Shown: positions 34,465 through 43,233, counted from the stretch's first letter. The stretch is 64,000 bases of DNA from Paraburkholderia bannensis (GCF_014200455.1 NZ_JACHBW010000011.1:1-64000), one strand, 5' to 3'. The notes: generated from the letters alone by a model not told the origin. Numbers and translations: made by a program.

Positions 34465-35238
34465 TTATTCGGCCGGCGTCGCTTGAGGATGCAGCAGCGC
34501 ACGATATTGACTTGGCGTCAGTCCCACGGTCGCCTTGAATTGACGCGTAAATGCGCTGTGATCGTTATAGCCGCAACGTGTGGCGATTTCGGTGATCGTC
34601 GAATCGCTTGCGAGCAGTTCGGATGCTGCGTCCAGGCGTGTCTTCAGCAGCATTTGACGCGGCGTGAGATGAAAGACCTTGTGGAAATAGCGTTCGACCT
34701 GTGCCACCGACATATCGATCAGCGTCGCCAGATTCGACAGCTTCAGCGGCTGCGCGTAGTTGTCCTGGATATATTTCGCTGCGAGGGCCACGCGCTGATA
34801 GGCCGGATGCGTGCCCTCCGCTGCCTGCAGATCGCGCGAGATACCCGCGACGCCCAGCACGCGACCTTGTGCGTCGTGCAGTGGAACCTTGGAGGTGAGG
34901 CACCAGCCGGGCTGCCGCCCCGGATAGAGATGCAGTTCGAGCTGGTCGATCAGGCGGCTGTTATCGCGCACCACCGCTTCGTCCTGCTCCATGTAGATGT
35001 GACCGAAGCGCGAGGGAAACACCTCAGCCGCCGTTTTGCCCAGCAATGCGCGGCGATCCTTGCAGCCGCAGCGCGTCGCCAGTGTGGCGTTGACGATCAC
35101 GTAGCGCGCCTCGTGATCCTTCACGAAGAAAACCACATCGGGCATGGCGTCGAACAACGGTTCGAGCAGGGAGAAATGCGCCACCATCTCCGGAAACGTC
35201 GTTTTTGCGCCGAGGGCGGGCAGGAGCAGGTCGGGCAT
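34465..35238 (-). CDS. AraC-family regulator with PAS sensor domain
   Basis: 257 residues from an ATG at 35238 (a TTG 15 nt upstream is possible). A PAS fold (PAS_4/PAS_8 type) spans about residues 15-135 (DAMPDVVFFVKDHEARYVIV, HDAQGRVLGVAGISRDL), followed by two AraC helix-turn-helix motifs at about 150-250 (LKLSNLATLIDMSVAQVERY, ITEIATRCGYNDHSAFTRQF). PAS-AraC proteins control hydroxyproline or proline-type catabolism in several Proteobacteria. Its place within the cluster makes it the likely activator of the shared promoters at 39001, 40367 and 41593. Confidence 0.85.
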   Translation of the reverse strand: MPDLLLPALGAKTTFPEMVAHFSLLEPLFDAMPDVVFFVKDHEARYVIVNATLATRCGCKDRRALLGKTAAEVFPSRFGHIYMEQDEAVVRDNSRLIDQLELHLYPGRQPGWCLTSKVPLHDAQGRVLGVAGISRDLQAAEGTHPAYQRVALAAKYIQDNYAQPLKLSNLATLIDMSVAQVERYFHKVFHLTPRQMLLKTRLDAASELLASDSTITEIATRCGYNDHSAFTRQFKATVGLTPSQYRALLHPQATPAE

Positions 35239-35346
35239 CGCAAGGCGTGGCAAGTCGGGATCGGCTCGATTATGCCTTCGTCACCCGCGCTTGCCCACCT
35301 GCAAAGAAATACGGAAGGCGTTTTTTGCACCGCCCGCGTGAGCGCT

Positions 35347-36615
35347 TCAGGCCTGCGTTTGCGTCTCCATCAAGGTGCCGATGCGCGCGGGCGAGAATGG
35401 CGCACGCGGTCCGTTGCGCGACCAGCCCAGACAGAACGCGGCGGCTTCGCCGCAGATCTTGCCCTGGCACGGCCCCATGCCGCAGCGCGTGTGCAGTTTG
35501 GCATCTCGCCAGTTGCGATGCTGCGCGGCATCCGCGAAACGCACGTCTTCGCAGCGACATAGCACGGTATCGGGCGTGGCGAGGCCGCGCAATTGCGGAT
35601 CGAGCGCGAAGGCCGCGTGCATCCGCACAGCGAAGCGACGGTAACGCTCACGCTCGCCAAACAGCGCCCGCGCCTGCGTGACGTTGCCGAGCGCGGCATG
35701 TGCCGCAATTTGCCCTTCGAGCGCAGCCAGTTCCATCCCGCCCACGCCCGTGGCTTCGCCCGCAGCATAGACATCGGGCTGGGTGCTTGCCTGCAGATCG
35801 TCGACGACGATTGCGGCAACGCCCTGCGTTTCCTCGCTACGGCAGCCCAGCGCCGTACCCAGCACGGTATTGGGCACGAGTCCGTAGGCGCACGCGAGCC
35901 GATCGCAGTCGATCTGAATTTGCCTGGCCCCTTGCCGCACCGTTACCTGTGCAAGCTTCCCGTCGCCCTGTGCGGCACACACGTGCGCGCCACAAAGATA
36001 CGGCGTCGCGCGCAGATCGAAACGCATGCGCGCTGCCTGAACGAGTTTGGCCGGCGTGCGGATGAGCGACGCCGCAAAACCGCGCACCGCCTGCGCCGAC
36101 GACTGTTCGACAATCGCCGCAATCTGCGCGCCCTGTTCGTGCGCTGTCACTGCGGCAGCCCACAGAAGCGGCCCTGTACCGGCGATCACGATGCGTTCGC
36201 CGCGCACCGGCATGCCGCTCTTGATGAGCGCCTGCAAGCCCCCTGCTCCAGTCACGCCCGGCAGCGTCCAGCCCGGATACGGAAGAAAACGCTCGCGCGC
36301 GCCGGTCGCGACGATCAGCTTGCCGTAGCCGACGATAAAGCCTCGTTCAGCGTCTTCCACCAGCAGGCGGCCAGCGCCCCGAGCCTGCAAGACACGCGTC
36401 CCGTTCAGCCAGGTGATGTTCGCAGCGCCGTGAATCGCGTCGATAGCAATGCGCGCCCGGCCTTTGGCTAGATATTGCGGCCCTTGACGCCAGATCTGGC
36501 CGCCGGGCAGCGCGTTGTCGTCGACAATGCCGACCGTCACGCCCGCCTGCGCGGCTACCCTCGCAGCATTCAAACCGGCCGGTCCTGCGCCAATAATAAG
36601 GATATCGAAATTCAT
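35347..36615 (-). CDS. lhpE: D-hydroxyproline dehydrogenase, NAD(P)/FAD-binding subunit
   Basis: 422 residues. FAD motif ILIIGAGPAGLNAARVAAQAG at the N-terminus, a second dinucleotide fold (RIVIAGTGPLLWAAA at about 150-165), FAD-exit motif VYAAGEATGVGG, and a C-terminal BFD-like [2Fe-2S] segment (VLCRCEDVRF and CGMGPCQGKICGE). This is the alpha-type subunit of heteromeric amino-acid dehydrogenases (as in opine oxidase or LhpBEF). The start overlaps the ferredoxin-like gene stop by 4 bp. It acts with the next two proteins to oxidise cis-4-hydroxy-D-proline and pass electrons to the respiratory chain. Confidence 0.88.
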   Translation of the reverse strand: MNFDILIIGAGPAGLNAARVAAQAGVTVGIVDDNALPGGQIWRQGPQYLAKGRARIAIDAIHGAANITWLNGTRVLQARGAGRLLVEDAERGFIVGYGKLIVATGARERFLPYPGWTLPGVTGAGGLQALIKSGMPVRGERIVIAGTGPLLWAAAVTAHEQGAQIAAIVEQSSAQAVRGFAASLIRTPAKLVQAARMRFDLRATPYLCGAHVCAAQGDGKLAQVTVRQGARQIQIDCDRLACAYGLVPNTVLGTALGCRSEETQGVAAIVVDDLQASTQPDVYAAGEATGVGGMELAALEGQIAAHAALGNVTQARALFGERERYRRFAVRMHAAFALDPQLRGLATPDTVLCRCEDVRFADAAQHRNWRDAKLHTRCGMGPCQGKICGEAAAFCLGWSRNGPRAPFSPARIGTLMETQTQA

Positions 36616-36878
36616 ACCGCAGACCTCGCCGTCCTGATGTCCATGCCTTGCGCACAGAGTGTCTGACAGGCAAGCCGATGGCGCACGCCATCTATCGTCA
36701 CGCGGCACTCCTGGCACACGCCCATGCCGCACAGCGGCCCGCGTTGCGCGCCGCGCACCGATTCGCGCGTCACTACGCCGGCGTTGCCGGTTGCGATCGC
36801 GATGGCGGCCACCACGGCACTGCCGCGCGCGACCTGCACGCTGCGTCCGTCCACATCGAGCGTCAACATTTCAGACAT
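36612..36878 (-). CDS. lhpF: D-hydroxyproline dehydrogenase, small [2Fe-2S] subunit
   Basis: 88 residues. RGPLCGMGVCQECRVTIDG and HRLACQTLC give the four-cysteine pattern of the small ferredoxin-like gamma subunit found in HcnA/SoxA-type oxidoreductases. Start MSEMLTLDVDG at 36878 overlaps the stop of the upstream FAD subunit by 8 bp. It relays electrons between the two flavin subunits. Confidence 0.88.
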   Translation of the reverse strand: MSEMLTLDVDGRSVQVARGSAVVAAIAIATGNAGVVTRESVRGAQRGPLCGMGVCQECRVTIDGVRHRLACQTLCAQGMDIRTARSAV

Positions 36879-38037
36879 GGCTGACTCCGGCTTCTTCGAA
36901 GCGCGCGGGTCGATACGGCGCAGGATCGATCGGCAATACATCGCCCAGCCCGAGCATCTGCGCGGCGATCAGCTTGCCGGTGGCGAGCGCGGTCGTCACG
37001 CCCAGGCCCTCATGCCCCGTCGCGAGCCACGTGGACCGATGACAGGTTTCGCTGGCAAATGGCCCGGCTGGGCCGATCAGCGGCAAGCCATCGCTCGTTG
37101 CGGGGCGAAAGCCGGTCCACGCGCGAATGGCGTTGAGCGTCGGCAATTCCGGCAGGAATTGTGCGGCACGGCGCAGCATACGCGCGAGGATCCCGGGCTC
37201 GATGGCCGGATCGACACTATCGAACTGGCGCGACGATCCGATCAGGATCTGCCCGGTCGGGCGCGGCTGCACATTGAAGGCCACCGACGTGCCGCTCGCG
37301 TTATGTGCGCTCTTGATATAGCCGAGTTCCAGAATCTGATGGCGGATCGTGCCCGGATAGCGATCGGTAATGATCAGGTGTCCTTTTTTTTCCTGCATCG
37401 GCAGGCCGGGCAACAGATCGGCGGCCTGCAGGCCGTTGGCCAGCAGCACGGCGCCCGTCGCAAGCGTTTCGCCATCGGCCAGCACAACGCCCTGACGATC
37501 CACGCGCGCTACCTGTGTATCGAGCCGGCATGTCACACGCCCTTTCACCGGTTGCGCGAGCAGCCACGCGGCGGCGGCCGGTGCATAGACCACGGCGTCG
37601 TCGGGGAGCAGCATGCCGCCGCGCAGGCCTTCGCGCAAGGCTGGCTCGGCTTCGCGCACCTGCTGGGCGTCGAGCAGTGTGCACGCCACGCCAGCACCCG
37701 TCAGCGCCTGCCGACGTGTTTGCGCGAGTTCGTATTCTTCGTCATCCACGGCCACCCAGAGCGTGCCGCAACGCGCGAACGCCTCGCGCTGCGTCAAGCG
37801 CGGCGCGAGATCGAGCCATAAATCTCGCGACCATGCCGACAACGCAAACTCGGCGGGGCTGTCGTCCATCAGCACCAGATGGCCCATGCCCGCCGCGCTC
37901 ACGCCGCCGCCCACGCCCGCGCGGTCGAGCACCAGCACGTCCGCGCCCTGCTGCGCCAGTTCGTGCGCGCAAGCCGCACCGACGATGCCCGCGCCCACCA
38001 CGATCACATCGGGACTCGAATGCAAAGGCTTGCTCAC
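36871..38037 (-). CDS. lhpB: D-hydroxyproline dehydrogenase, DadA-like FAD subunit
   Basis: About 388 residues. VIVVGAGIVGAACAHELAQQ is the FAD-binding start of the DAO/DadA family; the C-terminal LATGHEGLGVTTALATGK is the matching end. It should hold the substrate site and convert cis-4-hydroxy-D-proline to 1-pyrroline-4-hydroxy-2-carboxylate. A GTG at 38037 overlaps the epimerase stop by 4 bp (GTGA) and was chosen; an ATG at 38052 in the same frame is an alternative. Confidence 0.87.
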   Translation of the reverse strand: MSKPLHSSPDVIVVGAGIVGAACAHELAQQGADVLVLDRAGVGGGVSAAGMGHLVLMDDSPAEFALSAWSRDLWLDLAPRLTQREAFARCGTLWVAVDDEEYELAQTRRQALTGAGVACTLLDAQQVREAEPALREGLRGGMLLPDDAVVYAPAAAAWLLAQPVKGRVTCRLDTQVARVDRQGVVLADGETLATGAVLLANGLQAADLLPGLPMQEKKGHLIITDRYPGTIRHQILELGYIKSAHNASGTSVAFNVQPRPTGQILIGSSRQFDSVDPAIEPGILARMLRRAAQFLPELPTLNAIRAWTGFRPATSDGLPLIGPAGPFASETCHRSTWLATGHEGLGVTTALATGKLIAAQMLGLGDVLPIDPAPYRPARFEEAGVSHV

Positions 38038-38993
38038 GCGCGGATGCCCCATGCGAAAGGATCGTCGGCGGCGAAGATCAGCTTCGCTTCGGCGCTCACG
38101 TGGGCGCTGCCGCGAATGCTCGGGCGCACGTATGCGCGGCCCGTGTCTTGCGCGTCTTCGCAAGGCTCGTAACTCGCCTCGAACACGCTGCCGATGATGC
38201 TTTCCTGACGCCAGAGCGCGCCGGGCGCGAGCACGGCATCGGCCGCCAGACAGGCGATTTTCGCGCTGGTGCCGGTGCCGCACGGCGAGCGGTCGTAGGC
38301 CTTGCCGGGGCACAGCACGAAGTTGCGGCTATCGATGCCAGCCACGCTGGAATCCGCGAACAGTTCGATATGGTCGATCAGCGCGCCGTCTTCGCCCGTG
38401 ATGCGATTGGCTTCGAGCGCGGCGCGGATCTTCCATGCAGCGTCTGTAAGCGATTCGACGTGGGCGAAATCGAGCGTCTGGCCGTGATCGGCAACGAGGA
38501 AGAACCAGTTGCCGCCCCACGCGATATCGCCATGCACGCGGCCGAGGCCCGGCACGTCCAGCGGCACCTCCGAGCGATAACGGTAAGCGGGGACGTTATG
38601 CACGCTCACGCTGCCGTCGTGGTGCAATTCGGCTTCGACCACGCCCACGGGGGTTTCGACGCGATGCACGCCAGGCGCGATGCGGCCCAGATGCGCAAGC
38701 GAAACGATCAAACCGATCGTGCCGTGCCCGCACATGCCGAGAAAACCCACGTTATTGAAGAAAATCACCCCGGCCGAGCAACTGGGATCGTGCGGTTCGC
38801 AGAGCAGCGCGCCGACCATCACATCGGAGCCGCGCGGCTCGTTGACCACGCCGGCGCGCACATGAGCGAAATCGCGCCGAAAGATTTCAAGCCGCTCAGC
38901 GAGCGGGCCACGGCCCAGATCGGGGCCGCCTTCAACGACGAGCCGCGTAGGCTCGCCGCCGGTATGGGAGTCGATAACGGTAACGGTGTTCAT
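38034..38993 (-). CDS. lhpA: 4-hydroxyproline epimerase (proline racemase family)
   Basis: 319 residues. Start MNTVTVIDSHTGGEPTRLV. Both active-site cysteines are present, in LGMCGHGTIGL and SPCGTGTSAK, so the protein is an epimerase and not the Thr-type dehydratase. It interconverts trans-4-hydroxy-L-proline and cis-4-hydroxy-D-proline, the first step of the pathway. It heads the four-gene operon lhpA-B-F-E. Its ATG is only 7-8 nt after the predicted -10 box, so the mRNA may be leaderless or nearly so. Confidence 0.92.
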   Translation of the reverse strand: MNTVTVIDSHTGGEPTRLVVEGGPDLGRGPLAERLEIFRRDFAHVRAGVVNEPRGSDVMVGALLCEPHDPSCSAGVIFFNNVGFLGMCGHGTIGLIVSLAHLGRIAPGVHRVETPVGVVEAELHHDGSVSVHNVPAYRYRSEVPLDVPGLGRVHGDIAWGGNWFFLVADHGQTLDFAHVESLTDAAWKIRAALEANRITGEDGALIDHIELFADSSVAGIDSRNFVLCPGKAYDRSPCGTGTSAKIACLAADAVLAPGALWRQESIIGSVFEASYEPCEDAQDTGRAYVRPSIRGSAHVSAEAKLIFAADDPFAWGIRA

Positions 38994-39000
38994 GTCGACA

Positions 39001-39064
39001 ATCGTAGGCATCGCCCGCAAGGCCGTCTTGCTCGAACGGCCCCGCAGCGATGACGATTTCTGCA
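39001..39064 (-). promoter_or_regulatory. Hydroxyproline-regulon promoter A (epimerase operon)
   Basis: Minus strand, in order: 14-bp site TGCAGAAATCGTCA (39064-39051), 20-nt gap, CAAGACGGCC (39030-39021, with AAGACG as -35), 17-nt spacer, TACGAT (-10, 39006-39001). The same layout, base for base in spacing, occurs before the binding-protein gene and before the deaminase gene. Confidence 0.7.
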
Positions 39065-39089
39065 CAGGGCGCGGGCCGCCTTGCCGCCT

Positions 39090-40241
39090 TTATTTCGTGC
39101 CCACGGTCTGCAACGGCTTCCATGCGCCGTTGACGACCTTGTACACAGTCACGCCGCCATACTTGAGATCGCCATACTGATCGTAGGCCAGCTCGCTGGT
39201 GGTGACGCCCTTCATGTTGGTCGCCTTCAGCGCGGTGAGAAAGACGTGCGGATCGGTGGAGTCGGACTTCTTCATCGCGTTGAACACGGCCATGGTGCCG
39301 TCGTAGGCATACGGCGCGTACAACTCCACGGGCTGGTTGAAGCGCTTCGCATAGCGCTCGCCGAAGGCCTTGCCGCCCGGCATCTGCGCCAGCGGGCTGC
39401 CTTCCGATGCGGCTAGCGTCCCTTCCGAAGCCTCGCCCGCCACCTTGATGAGATTATCGGACTGCAGCATATCCGGGCCGATCAGCACGGATTTGATCGC
39501 CAGCGAGCGCATCTGCTTGAGCATCGGCGCGGCCTGCGTATCGGCGCCGCCGTAGAAGACGGCATCGGGATTCGAGGCCTTGATTTTGGTGAGAATCGCA
39601 CGGAAATCCACCGCCTTGTCGCTCGTATATTCTTCGTCCACGACCGTTGCGCCCGCTGCCCTGGCAGCCTTGGTGAACTCTTGCGCCACGCCCTGGCCGT
39701 ATGCGGTACGGTCGTCGACGATCGCGAGGCGCTTGAATTTGAGGCCCTTCACGGCGTAATCGCCCAGCACGCTGCCAAGCTGCGTATCCGACGTCAGCAG
39801 ACGGAACGTGGTGGGCAGACCCAGACGCGTATAGGTGGGCGATGTCGCCATCGCGATCTGCGGCGTGCCCGCTTTCGCGTAGATCGGCGCGGCCGGAATG
39901 CTGGTGCCCGAGTTGTAGTGGCCGATCACCGCGACCACGCCATCGTCCACCAGCTTCTGCGCGACGGTGGTGCCGGTGCGCGGGTCGGCCTGATCGTCCT
40001 GGGCGTCCAGCACGAAACGCACGGGCTTGCCGCCGATGACGGGATTGGTCGCGTTCATGTCCTCGATCGCGAGTTGAACGCCGCTGCGGAAATCCGCGCC
40101 GTAGTGCGCCTGACCGCCCGTGAGCGGCGCTGCAAAACCGATCTTGATATCGACCGGCGATGCCGCAAAGGAGCAAGGTGCGCCAGCCAGGGCCAGGCCC
40201 ATGACCAACGCGCTGGAAATAGCCGTGCGCTGAAATTGCAT
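39090..40241 (-). CDS. Branched-chain-type ABC transporter, periplasmic binding protein
   Basis: 383 residues. The signal peptide MQFQRTAISSALVMGLALAG (continuing to AAS) is followed by a type I periplasmic-binding fold (KIGFAAPLTGGQAHYGADFR, GVVAVIGHYNSGTSIPAAPI, FKRLAIVDDRTAYGQGVAQE), as in LivJ/LivK. Permeases and ATPases are not nearby. A shared hydroxyproline promoter precedes it, so hydroxyproline or a related compound is a sensible ligand. That is inference from co-regulation. Confidence 0.88.
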   Translation of the reverse strand: MQFQRTAISSALVMGLALAGAPCSFAASPVDIKIGFAAPLTGGQAHYGADFRSGVQLAIEDMNATNPVIGGKPVRFVLDAQDDQADPRTGTTVAQKLVDDGVVAVIGHYNSGTSIPAAPIYAKAGTPQIAMATSPTYTRLGLPTTFRLLTSDTQLGSVLGDYAVKGLKFKRLAIVDDRTAYGQGVAQEFTKAARAAGATVVDEEYTSDKAVDFRAILTKIKASNPDAVFYGGADTQAAPMLKQMRSLAIKSVLIGPDMLQSDNLIKVAGEASEGTLAASEGSPLAQMPGGKAFGERYAKRFNQPVELYAPYAYDGTMAVFNAMKKSDSTDPHVFLTALKATNMKGVTTSELAYDQYGDLKYGGVTVYKVVNGAWKPLQTVGTK

Positions 40242-40366
40242 TGTTGTCGTGCTCCTCGATAATGGAAAACCCCGTGCCCGGCAGCCTTATTGGCTCAGTG
40301 GCGCAATGGGTGTTGCGGGTACTCGCCTCGCGCTGTTCCGGCTTGACCGGTAGTGGGCTGAGAGCA

Positions 40367-40430
40367 ATATAAGATTCCAAAAACCGAGGAGTCTTGACGA
40401 AATTCGACAGTAGAAATGCAGAAATCGGCA
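40367..40430 (-). promoter_or_regulatory. Hydroxyproline-regulon promoter C (binding-protein gene)
   Basis: Minus strand: TGCCGATTTCTGCA (40430-40417), which is the same 14-bp site in inverted orientation, 20-nt gap, CAAGAC (40396-40391), 17-nt spacer after AAGACT, TTATAT (-10, 40372-40367). Transcription would start about 120 nt before the binding-protein ATG. Confidence 0.65.
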
Positions 40431-40464
40431 TAGCGCCGATCAGCATGTCCTTAATGAAGCCGAC

Positions 40465-40489
40465 AAAAAAAGCGCCCACTGGGCGCTTT
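40465..40489 (-). terminator. Rho-independent terminator after the deaminase gene
   Basis: Minus strand AAAGCGCCC-AGT-GGGCGCTTT followed by a run of T; a 9-bp perfect stem with a 3-nt loop. It lies about 50 bp after the deaminase stop and insulates the next promoter. Confidence 0.9.
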
Positions 40490-40538
40490 CGTTTGCTGCA
40501 TTGCGGCGGTTGCGAGGACGGTCTGTGGCGCCAAGGCC

Positions 40539-41483
40539 TCAGGCACTCACCTCTTTGGACCAGCCCGCGTACCAGTTGCGGAACAACGCATACTGGGTTT
40601 GGGCATAGTTGCGCTGCGCGTCGCTCAGGACATCGGTCTCGTTGAAATGCAGCGTGTATTCCGTCGCGCCGTTCAGGACCATCAGATACTTGTAGTAGAG
40701 AACCAGATCGGCGCCTTCGTCGAACGACGACAGCACCGCGAGCGCGGATTCCAGTTCGCGCGCCTGGCGACGCGCGGTGACATCCCCCTTGGCTGCCTTG
40801 CGGCACAGGTCGACCAGTTGCAGGACTTCACGCGGCAGCGCATTGCCGATGCCAGTGATTGCGCCCGTCGCGCCGCAATTCACGAAGCCATGGAAAACCT
40901 GCGTATCGACGCCTGCCATCAGCGTGACGCTGTCGTCCTGGCTGGTGATGTGCTCGGCGGCGTAACGCATGTCCGCAGCGCCGCCAAATTCCTTGAAGCC
41001 AATCAGATTCGGATACTTCGCGCGCAGTTCGAAGAACAGGTCGGCGCGTGTGGCGAAGCCATAGTATGGGCTGTTGTAGATCACGGCGGGCAGCGCGGGC
41101 GCGGCTTCGAGAATCGCAGCGAAATGCGCTTTCTGCGCCGCGGCGCTCGCGCCACGCGACAGCACGCGTGGGATCACCATCAAGCCGCCGGCCCCCACCT
41201 TCGCCGCGTGCGCAGCATGAGAAACCGCTTCTTTCGAGTTGACCGCACCCGTACCGACGATGGTCGGAATGCCGGCCGCTACCAGACGCGCCACGCCTTC
41301 CTGACGCTGCGCTTCACTCAGCAGCGGCCAGTCGCCCATCGAGCCGCAGTAAACGACCGCCGACATGCCGATATCGATCAACTCGCGCCCCTTGGCGACG
41401 AGCGCGTCGAAATCAGGCGTGCGCTCTGCCGTGCACGGCGTCATGAGGGCCGGAATCGTACCCGTGAAGATGTTGTTGCTCAT
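40539..41483 (-). CDS. lhpC: 1-pyrroline-4-hydroxy-2-carboxylate deaminase (DapA superfamily)
   Basis: 314 residues with the dihydrodipicolinate-synthase TIM-barrel. LIGFKEFGG carries the Schiff-base Lys, VIYNSPYYG the catalytic Tyr, and the N-terminal TGTIPALMTPC the substrate loop. In the hydroxyproline pathway such a member removes ammonia and water from the pyrroline intermediate to give 2-oxoglutarate semialdehyde, the substrate of the dehydrogenase at 32522. Start MSNNIFTG at 41483. It is transcribed from the third shared promoter, about 100 nt upstream. Confidence 0.88.
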   Translation of the reverse strand: MSNNIFTGTIPALMTPCTAERTPDFDALVAKGRELIDIGMSAVVYCGSMGDWPLLSEAQRQEGVARLVAAGIPTIVGTGAVNSKEAVSHAAHAAKVGAGGLMVIPRVLSRGASAAAQKAHFAAILEAAPALPAVIYNSPYYGFATRADLFFELRAKYPNLIGFKEFGGAADMRYAAEHITSQDDSVTLMAGVDTQVFHGFVNCGATGAITGIGNALPREVLQLVDLCRKAAKGDVTARRQARELESALAVLSSFDEGADLVLYYKYLMVLNGATEYTLHFNETDVLSDAQRNYAQTQYALFRNWYAGWSKEVSA

Positions 41484-41592
41484 GGTGTTCTATGGATCCT
41501 CAATAATCTGGAAGCCGCAAGGCGGATTGCTCGCTCGTAGAACACGCCGCCTCGTAGCTGAGCCGAATTCCGCGACTGTGTTCATGGCGGTA

Positions 41593-41656
41593 ATCGTAGG
41601 CAAGGCAAAAATGGCCGTCTTGTTTCCGTAGCCCGGTTCTGATGACGATTTCTGCA
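41593..41656 (-). promoter_or_regulatory. Hydroxyproline-regulon promoter B, with remnant of an epimerase start
   Basis: Minus strand: TGCAGAAATCGTCA (41656-41643), 20-nt gap, CAAGACGGCC (41622-41613), 17-nt spacer, TACGAT (41598-41593). Over about 88 nt there is no indel relative to promoter A, and the following ATGAACACAGTC repeats the first four codons of the epimerase (MNTV) before similarity ends. The copy therefore arose by duplication of the epimerase 5' end and now drives the deaminase gene. Confidence 0.7.
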
Positions 41657-41659
41657 TAG

Positions 41660-42126
41660 GGGCATGGGCTACGCTCGCTCGGCGCCGCAAGCGTCTGGGC
41701 TGCGCGCGGGATCGGCGTGATTTGGTGCAGGCATTCGTCCGCGCAGCCTTTGACGCGAGGCGTGCGCACGTGATCGTAGAGATACGCGTCTTGGACAGGC
41801 TCCTCCTGATGATGTCGTGGCACGCGTGAAGCCGGGTGCAAAAACGTCGTCAAAACCGGCGATTTGGACCTGTCCGCATTTTCGTGTGCAAGGCAACACC
41901 GCGCGCCTGCAGATGCAGCGCAACACTCACGCCGACGATGTCAGTGCCCAGCAAGATCGCGTCCATGCTCATGCCTTTCATCTGGAGTCCAAATTGCTTA
42001 TCCAGACACGCGGCGCAGCATCCGGAAGGCCACGCCCCGTGCTCACTGCATCGTTTGGGCAAACAGCCGTCGTCGATTCGCGTGTTCCTGGACAATGACG
42101 TTCCCGCTACCCACTTCGAGGCGGAA
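41660..42126. other. 467-bp stretch without a supported gene
   Basis: It separates the hydroxyproline cluster from a lipoprotein gene. Several open frames cross it on both strands without ribosome sites. At 41868-41894 it carries ACCTGTCCGCATTTT and TGCAAGGC, also found in the same order next to the IS256 fragment at 7596-7621, so an old insertion-sequence end may be present. Confidence 0.4.
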
Positions 42127-43233
42127 ATGAGCGCACGCCTAAATCCCTTCCCCTCTCCTTCCCTCAGACGATTCCACTCGTTGACCGGCCTGCTCCTCGC
42201 AAGCACGCGCCAGGCGTTGCAACCGTCGCTCCGGCGACCGCCAGTGGCCACCCGTTGCACGGTCGCCCTGGCGGCGGGCGTGGCGCTCGCGCTTGCCGCT
42301 TGCGCGCCGGCGACGCCGACGCAGTCCCAGTCTCTTGAGCCCGAAGTCGCCAACCTTTCGCCACTGGCCAGCCAGCTATTCACGGGCCACAATCAGGCTG
42401 GCGCATACTACTCGCTGGATGCGAAGGCGACCTTTGCCATCGATGCACCCGGCAAACTGCGCCTGCTGGATGTGCGTTCCGGCGAACCCGTTGCTGGGCC
42501 CGCCGATATGCAGGGCGAGACGATGTCGACGGCATGCAAGCCCTTTGGCGCGGTGGCAAACCAGCGCACGACATGGTTTCCTTACACGGGCGTATTCGTG
42601 CGCGGCGGCACGCTTGCCGCCGTTTCTTCCCGTGGCGGCAATATCGGCATCAAGTCGTTATCGGCGCGTAACGATGGCGCGATGATCTACACCGGCCACG
42701 ACGCGGACAAAATCGAATTCTTCTACGCGCCATGCGTCGGCGCTCAACGCGTCACACGCGGCTGGCGAACCCAGCGCTACATTCCGGACGGCACGGTGCT
42801 GCGCGTGCGCGCGGACACCGGCATGCGCGTCGACCTGCAACTGCCGCAACGTTTCGTTCCCTACGTGCTGCTGCGTTATCGCTCGGGGGCCATCATCCCG
42901 GTGCCCATGCGCGTGGTGCTTGCCACCGTCGACTTGAGCAGCCGGCGCGTCGTGCTGCAATACCAGAGTACCTTTGCTGCGGCAGCGCCGATCCGCAAGA
43001 TCGAAATGCGGCTGATTACGCCGGGCGGCCTGCCATCGTCGGGTGAAACCGCTGCGCGCTATCAGGAGCGCACCCAGGCCTTGATGGACGATCTGGCCGC
43101 CTGCCCGCCGCCGCAAGCACACGCAATCGAAACCTGCGCCACGCCGACACGCATGCCGAATCCGCTGATTTACTATTCATCGGCGGAGCTTGCCAGCCAA
43201 CGGAAGACAGCGGCGGCTAAAATTTCGCCGTAG
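42127..43233 (+). CDS. Putative lipoprotein, unknown function
   Basis: 368 residues. After a 40-residue basic lead there is a hydrophobic stretch and lipobox (VALAAGVALALAACAPATP), so the mature protein starts at that Cys and is membrane-anchored. The body is beta-rich (YYSLDAKATFAIDAPGKLRL, GTVLRVRADTGMRVDLQLPQ, RRVVLQYQSTFAAAAPIRKI). The domain order loosely recalls DUF2169-type proteins, but no motif settles it. Cysteines are few and conserved-looking (near residues 138 and 200). It stands alone, followed by a terminator. Confidence 0.65.
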   Translation: MSARLNPFPSPSLRRFHSLTGLLLASTRQALQPSLRRPPVATRCTVALAAGVALALAACAPATPTQSQSLEPEVANLSPLASQLFTGHNQAGAYYSLDAKATFAIDAPGKLRLLDVRSGEPVAGPADMQGETMSTACKPFGAVANQRTTWFPYTGVFVRGGTLAAVSSRGGNIGIKSLSARNDGAMIYTGHDADKIEFFYAPCVGAQRVTRGWRTQRYIPDGTVLRVRADTGMRVDLQLPQRFVPYVLLRYRSGAIIPVPMRVVLATVDLSSRRVVLQYQSTFAAAAPIRKIEMRLITPGGLPSSGETAARYQERTQALMDDLAACPPPQAHAIETCATPTRMPNPLIYYSSAELASQRKTAAAKISP

